Positions 22,855 through 31,037 of a DNA stretch of 31,037 bases are shown here, piece by piece. The stretch covers positions 1 to 31,037 of the forward strand of contig CAYLZN010000024.1 in the NCBI GenBank assembly GCA_964387935.1, read 5' to 3'. The stretch's first letter is position 1, and each line of letters begins with the position of its first letter. A program made the translations under genes and the position numbers. This DNA is from CAYLZN01 sp964387935 (GTDB taxonomy: Bacteria > Acidobacteriota > Vicinamibacteria > Vicinamibacterales > JAFNAJ01). The notes beneath the pieces are model-generated. The model was given only the letters and a program-made list of their open reading frames with translations, ran no database searches and had not been told where the DNA came from.

Positions 22855-24456
22855 CGGGCGTGCCGGATCCACGGCGCTCACCTGGACCTTGACGAACGCA
22901 CCCGGCGCGTTGGGCAGCGCCCCCGGCGCGCTCACTGCCGTCGTCCTGGATACGGTTGGTGTTCCAATCGAAGATGACTGGCCGGTGGCGTTGTCGAAGG
23001 CAAACCAGGAGGCCGTGTAGCCGCCGGATGGGGCGTCCGCCACCCGGGCCTGGACCGCTGCGTTGGTGAATGTCAGCGTGCCCCCGGCGTCGAGCGCGAA
23101 CGCCACGAGGGGGTTGATCGCCGGCAGGTAGGCTCGGCCGATCCTGTCGCGGCGCTTGATGAGCACGTCGGCCAGGTGGCGCTCGGCCTTCGGGTCGCTG
23201 AAGGCGGCCGCCCTGGCGACCTCGCGAACCATCTCGTCGGTGAAGGCCATCACCCGGCGCGCCGCCCAGAACGTGTCGTCCGCCCGGGCCCGTATCACGG
23301 CGGGCGAGGGCACGCGCGACTTCCACCGCGTCGGGTCGAACGTGTCGCCCTCGAAGCGTCCAATCGACGGGAACTCCTCGTAGTCCGCGGTCAGCCACGG
23401 CTGGAAATAGAAGCCCATCGTCAGCAGCCGCTTCCAGATTCTGCTGCCCTCGTACAGGTACTCCCACCCTTCGTCCCACTCGCGCGGCCCGTTCGCGCCG
23501 ATGCCGAAGGTCGAGCCGACATCCTGCAGCCAGTGACGGACGACGGTCCGGCCGTTCTCCTGGACGAGGGTATCAACGGTATTGCCGGCCTTCAGATCCA
23601 CGAGATTCGTCCAGGCTCCGAACACCTTGAGCGCGCGCAGCTCCCGCCGATGTTCGTGCGGCACGAGGTCGTTCGGGTCGTCGCTCCGCGTGCCGTGGTA
23701 GCGGAAGTTCCCCACGTACTTCCCGGGGAGCTGGAGCCCGGCCACCACGCGGTACGAGCCGTCTGGGTTCCGGGCCGCGCGGCGCATGACCGCTTCGAGG
23801 TCCTTCTTCTGGAGCTTGCGGCGCTTCCCGGACGGGACACGAATCGTGGCGCTCTCGGCAATCGAGAGATCCTCCAGGCGAATGCTCGTCAGGTGGTTTT
23901 CCACCTGCCAGTACCCGAGCGCCCAGAAGATCTTGTTGGCGACCATGATGGCCCCCGTCGCCGCCTCCGGGTAGCCCGGGGAGTCGAACGAGATGAACCA
24001 CACGCGTCCCCTGGAGTCACGCGCCGTGAAGCCGGGCGCCGCGCCGATCTCCTTGCTGCGGACGATGGTCCACGGGCCGGGAGCTGGCCCCTCGGTCTCG
24101 GCCGGACCGCGGCGCAGTTCCTCGAGGCCGAGCGGGCGGGCGACGATGCGGTTTGCAAACCACCCCGAATCCGGCACCTCGTCGACCGAGTTGAGGTTCT
24201 TCGCGCGAACGTCGGGCGTGGGGTCGCCAGGGTGCGCGAACGTGTTCAGACTGAGGTCGTAGAGCAGGTCCGATTCCCACACGGTGACCTTGGACGCGTC
24301 CTGCGATTCGGGCACCCTGGAGATGGGGTCGTCCTCGTAGAACCTGGGCCCGGCGCCGGAGAGCGCAGCGGAGGCGACCGCCACCGCCAGCAGCATCGCA
24401 AGGGCCGCCCACGCGCGGGGACCGGAACGGACGGAGTGGTGGGCGCATCCCGTCAT
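22774..24456 (-). CDS. Secreted kinase-like protein, module copy 1
   Basis: This is a 560-residue protein with an N-terminal hydrophobic export signal (ALAMLLAVAVASAALSG). No named family is recognised. It is a close paralogue of the product at 26577-28247: the first 320 residues align without gaps, and 49 of 60 residues are identical over 261-320 by hand count. Kinase-like features are the catalytic-loop-like VDLKAGNT (D287, K289, N292), then HWLQDVGSTFG (D312), which resembles the DFG metal-binding motif. The strand that would carry the ATP-binding lysine reads VWFISFD, with Ser156 in the expected place. A conserved K175 lies in the following helix. The C-terminal 200 residues are unique to the family. 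It follows a barrel gene by 9 bases, so the two are an operon. Activity is unproven; it could be a pseudokinase or a binding protein. Confidence 0.72.
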   Translation of the reverse strand: MTGCAHHSVRSGPRAWAALAMLLAVAVASAALSGAGPRFYEDDPISRVPESQDASKVTVWESDLLYDLSLNTFAHPGDPTPDVRAKNLNSVDEVPDSGWFANRIVARPLGLEELRRGPAETEGPAPGPWTIVRSKEIGAAPGFTARDSRGRVWFISFDSPGYPEAATGAIMVANKIFWALGYWQVENHLTSIRLEDLSIAESATIRVPSGKRRKLQKKDLEAVMRRAARNPDGSYRVVAGLQLPGKYVGNFRYHGTRSDDPNDLVPHEHRRELRALKVFGAWTNLVDLKAGNTVDTLVQENGRTVVRHWLQDVGSTFGIGANGPREWDEGWEYLYEGSRIWKRLLTMGFYFQPWLTADYEEFPSIGRFEGDTFDPTRWKSRVPSPAVIRARADDTFWAARRVMAFTDEMVREVARAAAFSDPKAERHLADVLIKRRDRIGRAYLPAINPLVAFALDAGGTLTFTNAAVQARVADAPSGGYTASWFAFDNATGQSSSIGTPTVSRTTAVSAPGALPNAPGAFVKVQVSAVDPARPSWAVPVDVYFRRTGIGWTLVGLERLP

Positions 24457-24465
24457 CGTTCGCCC

Positions 24466-25674
24466 TCAGAACACGGCGTTGCCGGAGAACACGAGGTTCC
24501 ATCCCTCGCGCCCCTTGGCCAGTTCGACGCGCGCGGGCGTGAACGCCGGCCCATGGAGTCGCGCGCCAATGCCCCAGTTGTGGGTCAGGCCGTCGAAGTC
24601 CAGGTCGGCGCGTCGATGGGTGACCTTGCCAGCGTCGTAGAAGATGGCCATGTCGAGCCCCAGCCGGCTCGGCGTCCATCGGAACTCAGCCTGGGTCAGC
24701 AGGCTGTGCCGGTCGCGGAACCGGAAGCTCGAGTAGGCGCGGAGCGTGCTCCCGCTGCCCAGCGAGGGCAAGAGGAAGTAGGGAACCTCGTCGCTGTCGT
24801 CGAGGATGGTCTGGACACGGCCGCGCAGCGAGATCACCCAGTTCTCCCGCAGGACGGGTATGTGCTGGATGACGGTGGTCTCCAGTTGCGAAAAGCTGTA
24901 GGTGTCGTTGGTGTCTTCGTAGCGATTGACGGTGAGCCCGTAGTAGCCGCCGGTCCGCGCATACCCAGCCGCCGGGCGCCAGTCGATGGCCGAGGTGCCG
25001 ATGAAGTGTGCGTAGGTGGGGCTCGCCGCGAAGCCGGGGACCGTGGTCGGGTCGAACAGCTCGTCGATGGACGGCTTGTCGCCCGTGGGGTCCTTGATGG
25101 TGTAGTCGTCAACACCGCCAGCGCCAGTGAGCGTGATCCAGGGCACCGGGCGCAGCGTCGCAGCCATGGCGCCATACCCCTGCTGCATGCGGAAGCGAGC
25201 GCGAGTGTCCGGGGACACCATGCCGACGCCGTAGTAGGACACCTGCGTGGCGTCGCGCCAGCCGACTCGCGCAGCGAAATCCAGCCGCTCGGCCCAGTGG
25301 GCGGGCGAGAACCAGGTGGTTTCGATCAGCTTGTAGTGCTTGATCGAGTACAGGCCCCGGACGTCAATCGTGGACCGGTCGCCGACGAAACTGCGATAGC
25401 CGGCCCCCAATGTAAGGCCGCCACCGGAGTAGACCGTATCGAGGTACGGGTAGAGCCCGTCGGGACTCTCGACCATGCCGTTGCGGATGCGTTCGAAGAC
25501 GCGCTCGGCCCTCGACTTCTCGGGCGGCGAGGCGGTCGCCGCGCGTTCGGCTTCCTGCTGCTCGATCACCCCCACGCGGGTCTCCTGCGCGCTGGCAGCC
25601 GTTGCCACCACGAGCGCCCACACCGCCGTGAGCGCACCTCGCCTGAGCGCGTCGAGTCTGACACCCTTCGTCAT
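24466..25674 (-). CDS. BamA/TamA-like outer-membrane barrel, module copy 1
   Basis: This is a 402-residue outer-membrane protein with a signal peptide (ALTAVWALVVATAASAQ). Many alternating beta segments follow, ending in a C-terminal Phe (FSGNAVF), as expected for a BAM-assembled barrel. The segment SGSTLRAYSSFRFRDRHSLL resembles the Omp85/BamA C-terminal region, where (V/L)RG(F/Y) and RFRDR-like motifs occur; here the glycine of LRG is replaced (LRAY). No POTRA domain is seen: only about 60 residues lie between signal and barrel. It is paralogous to the barrel at 28260-29501 and lies 9 bases upstream of the kinase-like gene. The frame extends upstream through heptamer array B, but the signal peptide fixes the start at 25674. 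Confidence 0.78.
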   Translation of the reverse strand: MTKGVRLDALRRGALTAVWALVVATAASAQETRVGVIEQQEAERAATASPPEKSRAERVFERIRNGMVESPDGLYPYLDTVYSGGGLTLGAGYRSFVGDRSTIDVRGLYSIKHYKLIETTWFSPAHWAERLDFAARVGWRDATQVSYYGVGMVSPDTRARFRMQQGYGAMAATLRPVPWITLTGAGGVDDYTIKDPTGDKPSIDELFDPTTVPGFAASPTYAHFIGTSAIDWRPAAGYARTGGYYGLTVNRYEDTNDTYSFSQLETTVIQHIPVLRENWVISLRGRVQTILDDSDEVPYFLLPSLGSGSTLRAYSSFRFRDRHSLLTQAEFRWTPSRLGLDMAIFYDAGKVTHRRADLDFDGLTHNWGIGARLHGPAFTPARVELAKGREGWNLVFSGNAVF

Positions 25675-25720
25675 GCTAACTGCGGTCTGAGCCAGGGCAG
25701 GAACTCTATCAGGCTCGGCG

Positions 25721-25738
25721 GCGACGTGGCAACGTCGC
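25721..25738. repeat. Perfect inverted repeat upstream of the barrel gene
   Basis: Seven-base arms (GCGACGT and ACGTCGC) enclose a 4-base loop, about 47-64 bases before the barrel ATG at 25674. There is no T-run, so it is more likely an operator or leader hairpin than a terminator. Confidence 0.4.
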
Positions 25739-25753
25739 AGCATCGCCATTCGA

Positions 25754-25810
25754 GCCGTACGCCGCCGTTTGTCGTACGCCGCCGTACGCCGTACGCCGTA
25801 CGCCGTACGC
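25754..25810. repeat. GCCGTAC heptamer array B
   Basis: About 57 bases of GCCGTAC units, with an interruption (GCCGTTTGTC) near the left end and extra GCC insertions. It begins 4 bases after the stop codon of the small barrel gene and ends about 80 bases before the next barrel gene start, as both genes are read leftward. Confidence 0.85.
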
Positions 25811-25814
25811 CCCC

Positions 25815-26444
25815 TTACCTGAACGGATACACGACGATGCCGGTGAGCAGGGCGAAGGCGCTGGCGTTCCAACGATCGGTGATCCGTTCGGTCGGACTGG
25901 AGTAGGTGATCTCCGGGCGTGTGTACAAGTAGCCGAGTCCTGCGGTGACCGCGAATTTCCGGGTCACGAAGAACTCGGCCTCGATGCCCGGGCGAATCGC
26001 GAAGCTGTTGCCCACGTCCAGCACCGCGCCTCCCACCGACGCCGCGAGGCCGGCGTCGAGGTCGGCGCCGTTGAACGAAACGCCCGCGGTCAGCGAGGCG
26101 GTCGTCGCCAGCCGGCCGCCCCCGGTCATCCAGGTGTACGCGATGCCGCCCATGAGCGGTCGCACGCGCAGTTCGCCGATGCGCGTTTCCGAGGGCCCGC
26201 GGACATCGAACAGATCGGCGGAAAACCAGCCGAGACTGGCATCGAACCCGAAGCCCGGCTCTGGCGCCAGGCCGCCACGACCGCCGATGACGAGGGCGCT
26301 GTCCACGTCCTTGTCGTGCGGTTCGGTCATCCCGATGCTGGCACCGAATCCGATCCGTTGCCAGACCTGCGCGGTGGCGACGGTTTCACCGGAAAAGAGC
26401 AGCAAGGAGAGGACCAAGGCGGCAAGGGGTGCGCGTAGTGACAT
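25815..26444 (-). CDS. Small outer-membrane beta-barrel protein
   Basis: This is a 209-residue product with a signal peptide (LAALVLSLLLFSGETVATAQ). It has Gly-rich alternating strands (GIAYTWMTGGGRLATTASLT, SVGGAVLDVGNSFAIRPG) typical of 8-stranded barrels of the OmpA/OmpW-like size class. It ends with IVVYPFR, an aromatic close to the C-terminus. No named family is recognised. It sits between the two barrel/kinase-like modules, read in the same direction, with heptamer arrays on both sides. This suggests separate transcription from, but common involvement with, the modules. The start at 26444 is chosen because the signal peptide begins there. Confidence 0.72.
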   Translation of the reverse strand: MSLRAPLAALVLSLLLFSGETVATAQVWQRIGFGASIGMTEPHDKDVDSALVIGGRGGLAPEPGFGFDASLGWFSADLFDVRGPSETRIGELRVRPLMGGIAYTWMTGGGRLATTASLTAGVSFNGADLDAGLAASVGGAVLDVGNSFAIRPGIEAEFFVTRKFAVTAGLGYLYTRPEITYSSPTERITDRWNASAFALLTGIVVYPFR

Positions 26445-26525
26445 GGCACCCTGTTAGACGCCCAACTGCCATGACCCGTCTCTGCTCCGTGCGCCGCGCG
26501 CACCCCCCCGCCGGGCGCCCCCACG

Positions 26526-26576
26526 GCCGTACGCCGCCGTACGCCGTACGCCGCCGTACGCCTTACGCCGTACGCC
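26526..26576. repeat. GCCGTAC heptamer array C
   Basis: About 51 bases of GCCGTAC units with two GCC insertions and one variant (GCCTTAC). It abuts the stop codon of the second kinase-like gene and ends about 82 bases upstream of the small barrel gene start, almost the same distance as array B from its downstream gene. Confidence 0.85.
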
Positions 26577-28247
26577 CTATCTTTCCAACCCAACGAGCAT
26601 CCAGCCGGTCGCCTGCTTCCTGAAGTAGATCTGCACTGGCCGCGACCAGGCGGGGAAGTCCGGGTGCTCGGCGCTCAAGTCGACACGCCCGAAAGAGCCC
26701 GGAGTGGCCGGCAAGCCGGCCGGGGCCTGCATCCGGGCTTCCTGGCTCGTCGTTTCTGCGATGCGGGTCGATTCGCCCGTCGCGTTGTCGAACGCGGACC
26801 AGACCGCGGTGTACCGGCGCGGAGTCGTGGCGAACCCGTGTTGTACCGCCGCATTGCCATAGGTGAGCAGGCCGGATGCGCTGAGCGCAGGCTCCACGGT
26901 CGGGTTGATCTTCGTCAGATACGCCCGCCCGATCTTGTCTCGACGCTTGATCAGCACATCGGCGAGGTACTGCTCCGCCTTCGGATCGCGGTAGCCGCCC
27001 GTCTTGACGATGGCTCGGATCATCGCATCGGAGAAGGCCATGACCTTCCTCGCCGCCCAGAAGGCGTCGTCGTCGCGCAGTTCCAGGTAGGCAGCCGTCG
27101 GGACCCGGGGCTTCCAGGTCTGCGGATCGAAGGCGTCGCCCTCGAAGCGCCCGACGGCCGGGAAGTCCTCGTACCTGGCCGTCTGCCACGGGCTGAACGC
27201 GAACCCGAACGACCAGAGCTTGCGCAGGGTCGATCGCCCATCGAGGAGGTACTCCCAGCCTTCGTTCCAGTCGTGCGGACCCTCCGCGCCCACCCCGAAG
27301 GTGGAGCCGACATCCTGCAGATAGTGGCGAACCAGACCCCGGCCGTTTTCGGTCACGACCGTGTCGAGGGTGTTGCCCGCCTTCATGTCCGTCAGGTTCG
27401 TCCACGCGCCGAACACCCGCAGGGCGCGAAGCTCGCGCCGATGTTCATGAGGCACGACATCGTTGGGGTCGTCCGGCCTCGTGCCTTGATACTTGAATCC
27501 CCCAATCACCTTGCCGGGAAGGAGGCGACCGGCGGCTGCGCGGTACGAACCGTCGGGGCTCCTGGCGGCGCGCTCGAGGATGGCGTTCACGTCGCTGCGG
27601 GTCAATGGCGTGCGTTTGCCGTTGGGCCGTCTCGTGGTGGCCGTCTCGGCGATCTGGATGTGATCGGGCCGCATGTCGGTCAGGAAATACTCGACCTGGT
27701 TGTAGCCGAGCGCCCAGAAGATCTTCGTCGAGACGACCACGGCCCCGGTGGCGCCATCGGGGTTGGACGGCGCGTCGAAGGAGACGAACCAGGTGTCGCC
27801 GTTGGCGTCCTTCGCCGTGAACCCGGGGGCCGCGCCCGCGCTCTTCTCGCGCGTGATCGTCCACGTGGAGGAGGCCGGCGCCGGGCCCACAACGGGCCCC
27901 TTGACGAGCTCGTCGATGCTCAGCGGCCTCGTCCCGATCCGGTTCGTGAACCAGCTCGAGTCCGGCACCTCGTCGATCGTGTTGACGTTCTGCGCGCGCA
28001 CGTTCGCCGGCTGGCGACGCGGGGTCACGAAGAGGTTGTACGAGAGATCGTAGAAGAGGTCGATGTCCCAGGGCGCCGCCCCCGACGCATCCTGTGTTTC
28101 GGGTTCTCGGGAGAGGGGATCGTCGGAGAAGAACCTGGGCTCGGCCGAGCGCAGCGCCGTCAGCGACGTCACGACCACGGTCGCCCCGAGCGCGGCCAGC
28201 CACCTGCGGCGGGACGGCCCGCCGGACAGCAAGCGTCTCAATCTCAT
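26577..28247 (-). CDS. Secreted kinase-like protein, module copy 2
   Basis: This 556-residue paralogue of the product at 22774-24456 keeps the same residue numbering for its first 320 positions. The signatures are TDMKAGNT (D287, K289, N292) and HYLQDVGSTFG (D312). The strand expected to carry the ATP-binding lysine reads TWFVSFD with Ser156, and K175 lies in the following helix (STKIFWALGY). The conserved VPHEHRRELRALRVFGAWTN (266-285) precedes the loop. The N-terminus has SRRRWLAALGATVVVTS, an export signal with a twin-arginine-like SRRRWL, so Tat export is possible; copy 1 lacks this. It lies 12 bases after its barrel gene (28260-29501). The family is unnamed and kinase activity is inferred only. 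Confidence 0.72.
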   Translation of the reverse strand: MRLRRLLSGGPSRRRWLAALGATVVVTSLTALRSAEPRFFSDDPLSREPETQDASGAAPWDIDLFYDLSYNLFVTPRRQPANVRAQNVNTIDEVPDSSWFTNRIGTRPLSIDELVKGPVVGPAPASSTWTITREKSAGAAPGFTAKDANGDTWFVSFDAPSNPDGATGAVVVSTKIFWALGYNQVEYFLTDMRPDHIQIAETATTRRPNGKRTPLTRSDVNAILERAARSPDGSYRAAAGRLLPGKVIGGFKYQGTRPDDPNDVVPHEHRRELRALRVFGAWTNLTDMKAGNTLDTVVTENGRGLVRHYLQDVGSTFGVGAEGPHDWNEGWEYLLDGRSTLRKLWSFGFAFSPWQTARYEDFPAVGRFEGDAFDPQTWKPRVPTAAYLELRDDDAFWAARKVMAFSDAMIRAIVKTGGYRDPKAEQYLADVLIKRRDKIGRAYLTKINPTVEPALSASGLLTYGNAAVQHGFATTPRRYTAVWSAFDNATGESTRIAETTSQEARMQAPAGLPATPGSFGRVDLSAEHPDFPAWSRPVQIYFRKQATGWMLVGLER

Positions 28248-28259
28248 GATCCTGGTTCC

Positions 28260-29501
28260 TCAGAAGGCGGCTTTGGCCGAGAAGACGAGCGCGAGGCCTT
28301 CGTTGCTCTTGGCCAGCTCCACGCGAAGCGGCGTGGCGGCCGGCCCATGGACGCGAACGCCGATGCCGAAGTTGTTCTTGAGTCCGTCGAGGTCGAGGTC
28401 GGAGCGAGAGGAGGTGACCTTTCCGGCGTCGTAGAACAGCGCCGTTTCGAGAAAGCTGTTCGCCAGGACACGCCACTCCGCCGAGAGCAGCAGACTGTGC
28501 CGGTCGCGGAACCGCCAGCTCGTGAACCCGCGGAGGCTCGATCCGCCGCCGAGCGATGGGAGCATGAAGAACGGAATGACCTCGTCGTCGTCGGCGTGGG
28601 TCGTCTGCACCCGACCGCGGAGGGAGAGCACCCACGCGTCACGGAAGAGCGGGAGGTGCTGGATGGCCTCGTAGTCCACCTGACGGAAGCTGAAGGTGTC
28701 GTCGCGGTCCGCATAGCTGTGCGCGGTGACGCCGTAGTAGCCGCCGCTGCGCGTGTAGCCTTCAGACGTGCGCCAGTCGAACGCGGCCGTGCCCTGCGTG
28801 TGGAGATAGGTCGGGCTCGCACCGAGGCCCGGCAGCGTGTCTGGCGTGTAGACCTCCTCGACCGAGGGATAGGACCCGGCGCCAGGCCCCTGTTTCCACT
28901 CGGAGAGCTCGACGCCTCCGCGCAGCAGCAGGAGGCGGCGCGTGGGGCGGACGTCCAGGGTGCCGGACAGGTACGGCTGCTCGAAGCTGTAGTTGGCGCG
29001 GTCGTCTTTCGAGGTGTTGCCGGTGCCGATGCCGTAGAACCCGACCTGGGTGGCTTCGCGCCAGCCGCCAATGATCGACAGGGCACCGCGGCGGTCGAAC
29101 AGCCGCGGCGCGCGGTACTCGGCCTCGAGCCGCTTGTAGTTCGTCAACGTCCAGCTGCCCCGCAGGTCGAGCGTGCTGTAGGTGCCGACGAAGGTCCTGT
29201 AGCCGCCGCCGAGCGTGAAGCCCCCGCCCGCGTAGGCGCTCTCGAAGAAGAGGTGCCAGTTCAACCCGCCGCCCATCAACTGCTCTTCCAGTTGCTTCAC
29301 CCACAGCTCGGCCTTGTTGGGCGCGTAAGGCTGTAGAGCTTTGGCCTTCTCGGCCTGGCGGACGGCGATCTGGCCGGCGCGCGTGTCTGCGGCCGGAGCG
29401 GCGGGGGACTGCGCGTGCGCTTGCGGGACCGGGCAGAGCATGCCCACGTGCAGGAGCAGGGAAACGACACGTCGCACGGTCCGTGCCTGGGGCGTCTTCA
29501 T
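28260..29501 (-). CDS. BamA/TamA-like outer-membrane barrel, module copy 2
   Basis: This is a 413-residue outer-membrane protein with a signal peptide (VVSLLLHVGMLCPVPQAHAQ), a helical, charged segment (about 40-75, AVRQAEKAKALQ) and a beta-rich barrel domain ending in Phe (FSAKAAF). The segment GGGSSLRGFTSWRFRDRHSL keeps the LRGF form of the Omp85 loop-6 motif, unlike copy 1. Both copies share GGxTLGxGYRxFVG, ATQVxFYGxG and GLxxNxGIGxRxHGP. There is no POTRA domain. It is the first gene of module copy 2 and lies downstream of the rRNA terminator in the same direction; a promoter between 29502 and 29619 is expected, but I see only a weak candidate (TAATAC near 29550). Confidence 0.8.
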   Translation of the reverse strand: MKTPQARTVRRVVSLLLHVGMLCPVPQAHAQSPAAPAADTRAGQIAVRQAEKAKALQPYAPNKAELWVKQLEEQLMGGGLNWHLFFESAYAGGGFTLGGGYRTFVGTYSTLDLRGSWTLTNYKRLEAEYRAPRLFDRRGALSIIGGWREATQVGFYGIGTGNTSKDDRANYSFEQPYLSGTLDVRPTRRLLLLRGGVELSEWKQGPGAGSYPSVEEVYTPDTLPGLGASPTYLHTQGTAAFDWRTSEGYTRSGGYYGVTAHSYADRDDTFSFRQVDYEAIQHLPLFRDAWVLSLRGRVQTTHADDDEVIPFFMLPSLGGGSSLRGFTSWRFRDRHSLLLSAEWRVLANSFLETALFYDAGKVTSSRSDLDLDGLKNNFGIGVRVHGPAATPLRVELAKSNEGLALVFSAKAAF

Positions 29502-29619
29502 GGTCGACTCCGCGGGCGGTCGCGGGGGCGACCGCTGGCTCGAAGAGTATTACAGATTCGGACTGGCGTGCGTATGGGCGCCTGGGCCGAGCCTGCGGTG
29601 TTGTTTGGTGTACAAGACG

Positions 29620-29653
29620 AGGGCCCGATACGTGTTGATTCGTATCGGGCCCT
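29620..29653 (-). terminator. rRNA operon terminator hairpin
   Basis: A perfect 13-bp inverted repeat (AGGGCCCGATACG and its complement) encloses an 8-base loop, 14 bases past the 3' end of 5S rRNA. The bases after the stem on the minus strand are only moderately T-rich, but the position and stem strength fit rRNA termination. Confidence 0.75.
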
Positions 29654-29667
29654 TCGTGGTGATTACT

Positions 29668-29783
<116 letters not shown>

Positions 29784-30067
29784 GAGCTCGAGACTCGACT
29801 GGTGCGGACGCGCAGCTCAGGGCGTGCCCTGAGCGAGCGTCCGACTCACGCGCGAGTCGAAGGTGTTGCGCTCGATTCTGCCCGCAGATATCGCGGGGGC
29901 TGTCGAAGGGCGTTCTGTTCGAACGTCCGCTCACGCCTGGGGACGAAACATACGTCCGTTGCATGACGTGGGCCGCAAACTTGTCAAAGAACAGCGGATC
30001 AACTGAATATCCTGCAAACGGCAGTAACCGGAGGGCACACGCGACACGTGTGTGCTGAATAGGGAAT
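29784..30067 (-). other. 23S-5S spacer with processing hairpins and a boxA-like element
   Basis: The spacer contains no tRNA. A palindrome with 9-base arms (GCTCAGGGC, GCCCTGAGC) lies at 29815-29834, and another hairpin with 8-base arms lies at 29908-29928. A boxA-like sequence, TGTTCTTTGACAA on the minus strand, is at 29981-29993 and matches 11 of 13 bases of TGCTCTTTAACAA. These could serve RNase processing and antitermination. Confidence 0.5.

Positions 30068-31037
<970 letters not shown>

Noticed and set aside
25675..25872. Upstream extension of the copy-1 barrel protein to 25872
   Set aside because: The added residues are a translation of heptamer array B, and they would bury the signal peptide.
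23176..25905. A 909-codon open frame on the plus strand opposite the copy-1 module
   Set aside because: Its translation is rich in Arg, Gly and Val without domains and mirrors the codon pattern of the real genes on the other strand. Such shadows are common in GC-rich DNA.
26664..29336. An 890-codon open frame on the plus strand opposite the copy-2 module
   Set aside because: Same reasoning. It lies opposite two well-supported genes, and its similarity to the previous frame follows from their paralogy.
22774..29501. Transposon or phage origin of the duplicated module
   Set aside because: No transposase, integrase, terminal inverted repeats or target duplications were found; the paralogues have diverged and base composition looks like the neighbours.
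29784..30067. tRNA gene in the 23S-5S spacer
   Set aside because: No cloverleaf with T-loop GGTTCGAATC-like bases could be built; the hairpins present do not form a tRNA.

Overview
The window looks like chromosomal DNA of a GC-rich, Gram-negative bacterium. The best guess is an acidobacterium, perhaps of the Vicinamibacteria (subdivision 6) type. This rests on the high GC content, outer-membrane beta-barrel genes, a two-component-propeller histidine kinase, and several secreted protein families I associate with that phylum. It is an inference; the 23S rRNA at the right end would settle it. There is no sign of a phage, transposase, integrase, CRISPR array or tRNA.

Left part (1-9.5 kb): mostly housekeeping genes. 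A truncated SRPBCC/epimerase fusion is followed by glgX (glycogen debranching). Tail-to-tail with these is a compact leftward operon, yebC-ruvC-ruvA-ruvB-fabH, with overlapping or nearly touching starts and stops. Then come an EamA-type permease, a SAM methyltransferase and an HdeD-like membrane protein.

Middle part (9.5-19.3 kb): regulation and envelope. It holds a secreted LTxxQ (Spy/CpxP-like) protein, a small sensorless histidine kinase, an Ala/Lys-repeat histone-H1-like protein, a large kinase with about 14 propeller repeats and its single-domain response regulator, an unknown membrane protein, a DUF4214-methyltransferase fusion and an MgtC/DUF4010 membrane protein.

Right part (19.3-29.5 kb): the most unusual stretch. 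A secreted PPP-type (Shewanella-like) phosphatase lies tail-to-tail with a secreted protein carrying a kinase-like DxxxxN...DHG signature. After a small helical protein and a YdcF-like protein comes a duplicated two-gene module: a beta-barrel outer-membrane protein followed by a secreted protein with a kinase-like DLKAGN...QDVG signature. A small third barrel gene sits between the two copies. The paralogous kinase-like proteins align without gaps over their first 320 residues. I propose an extracytoplasmic, possibly phosphorylation-related, envelope system; this is a hypothesis.

Three intergenic regions carry arrays of a 7-bp unit (GTACGGC/GCCGTAC), two of them between the barrel genes. Several genes have a -10-like hexamer (consensus near TAGRAT) only 6-11 bases before the start codon, which suggests leaderless transcripts.

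Right end (29.6-31.0 kb): the 3' end of an rRNA operon read leftward: partial 23S rRNA, a 284-base spacer with a boxA-like element, 5S rRNA and a strong hairpin terminator.
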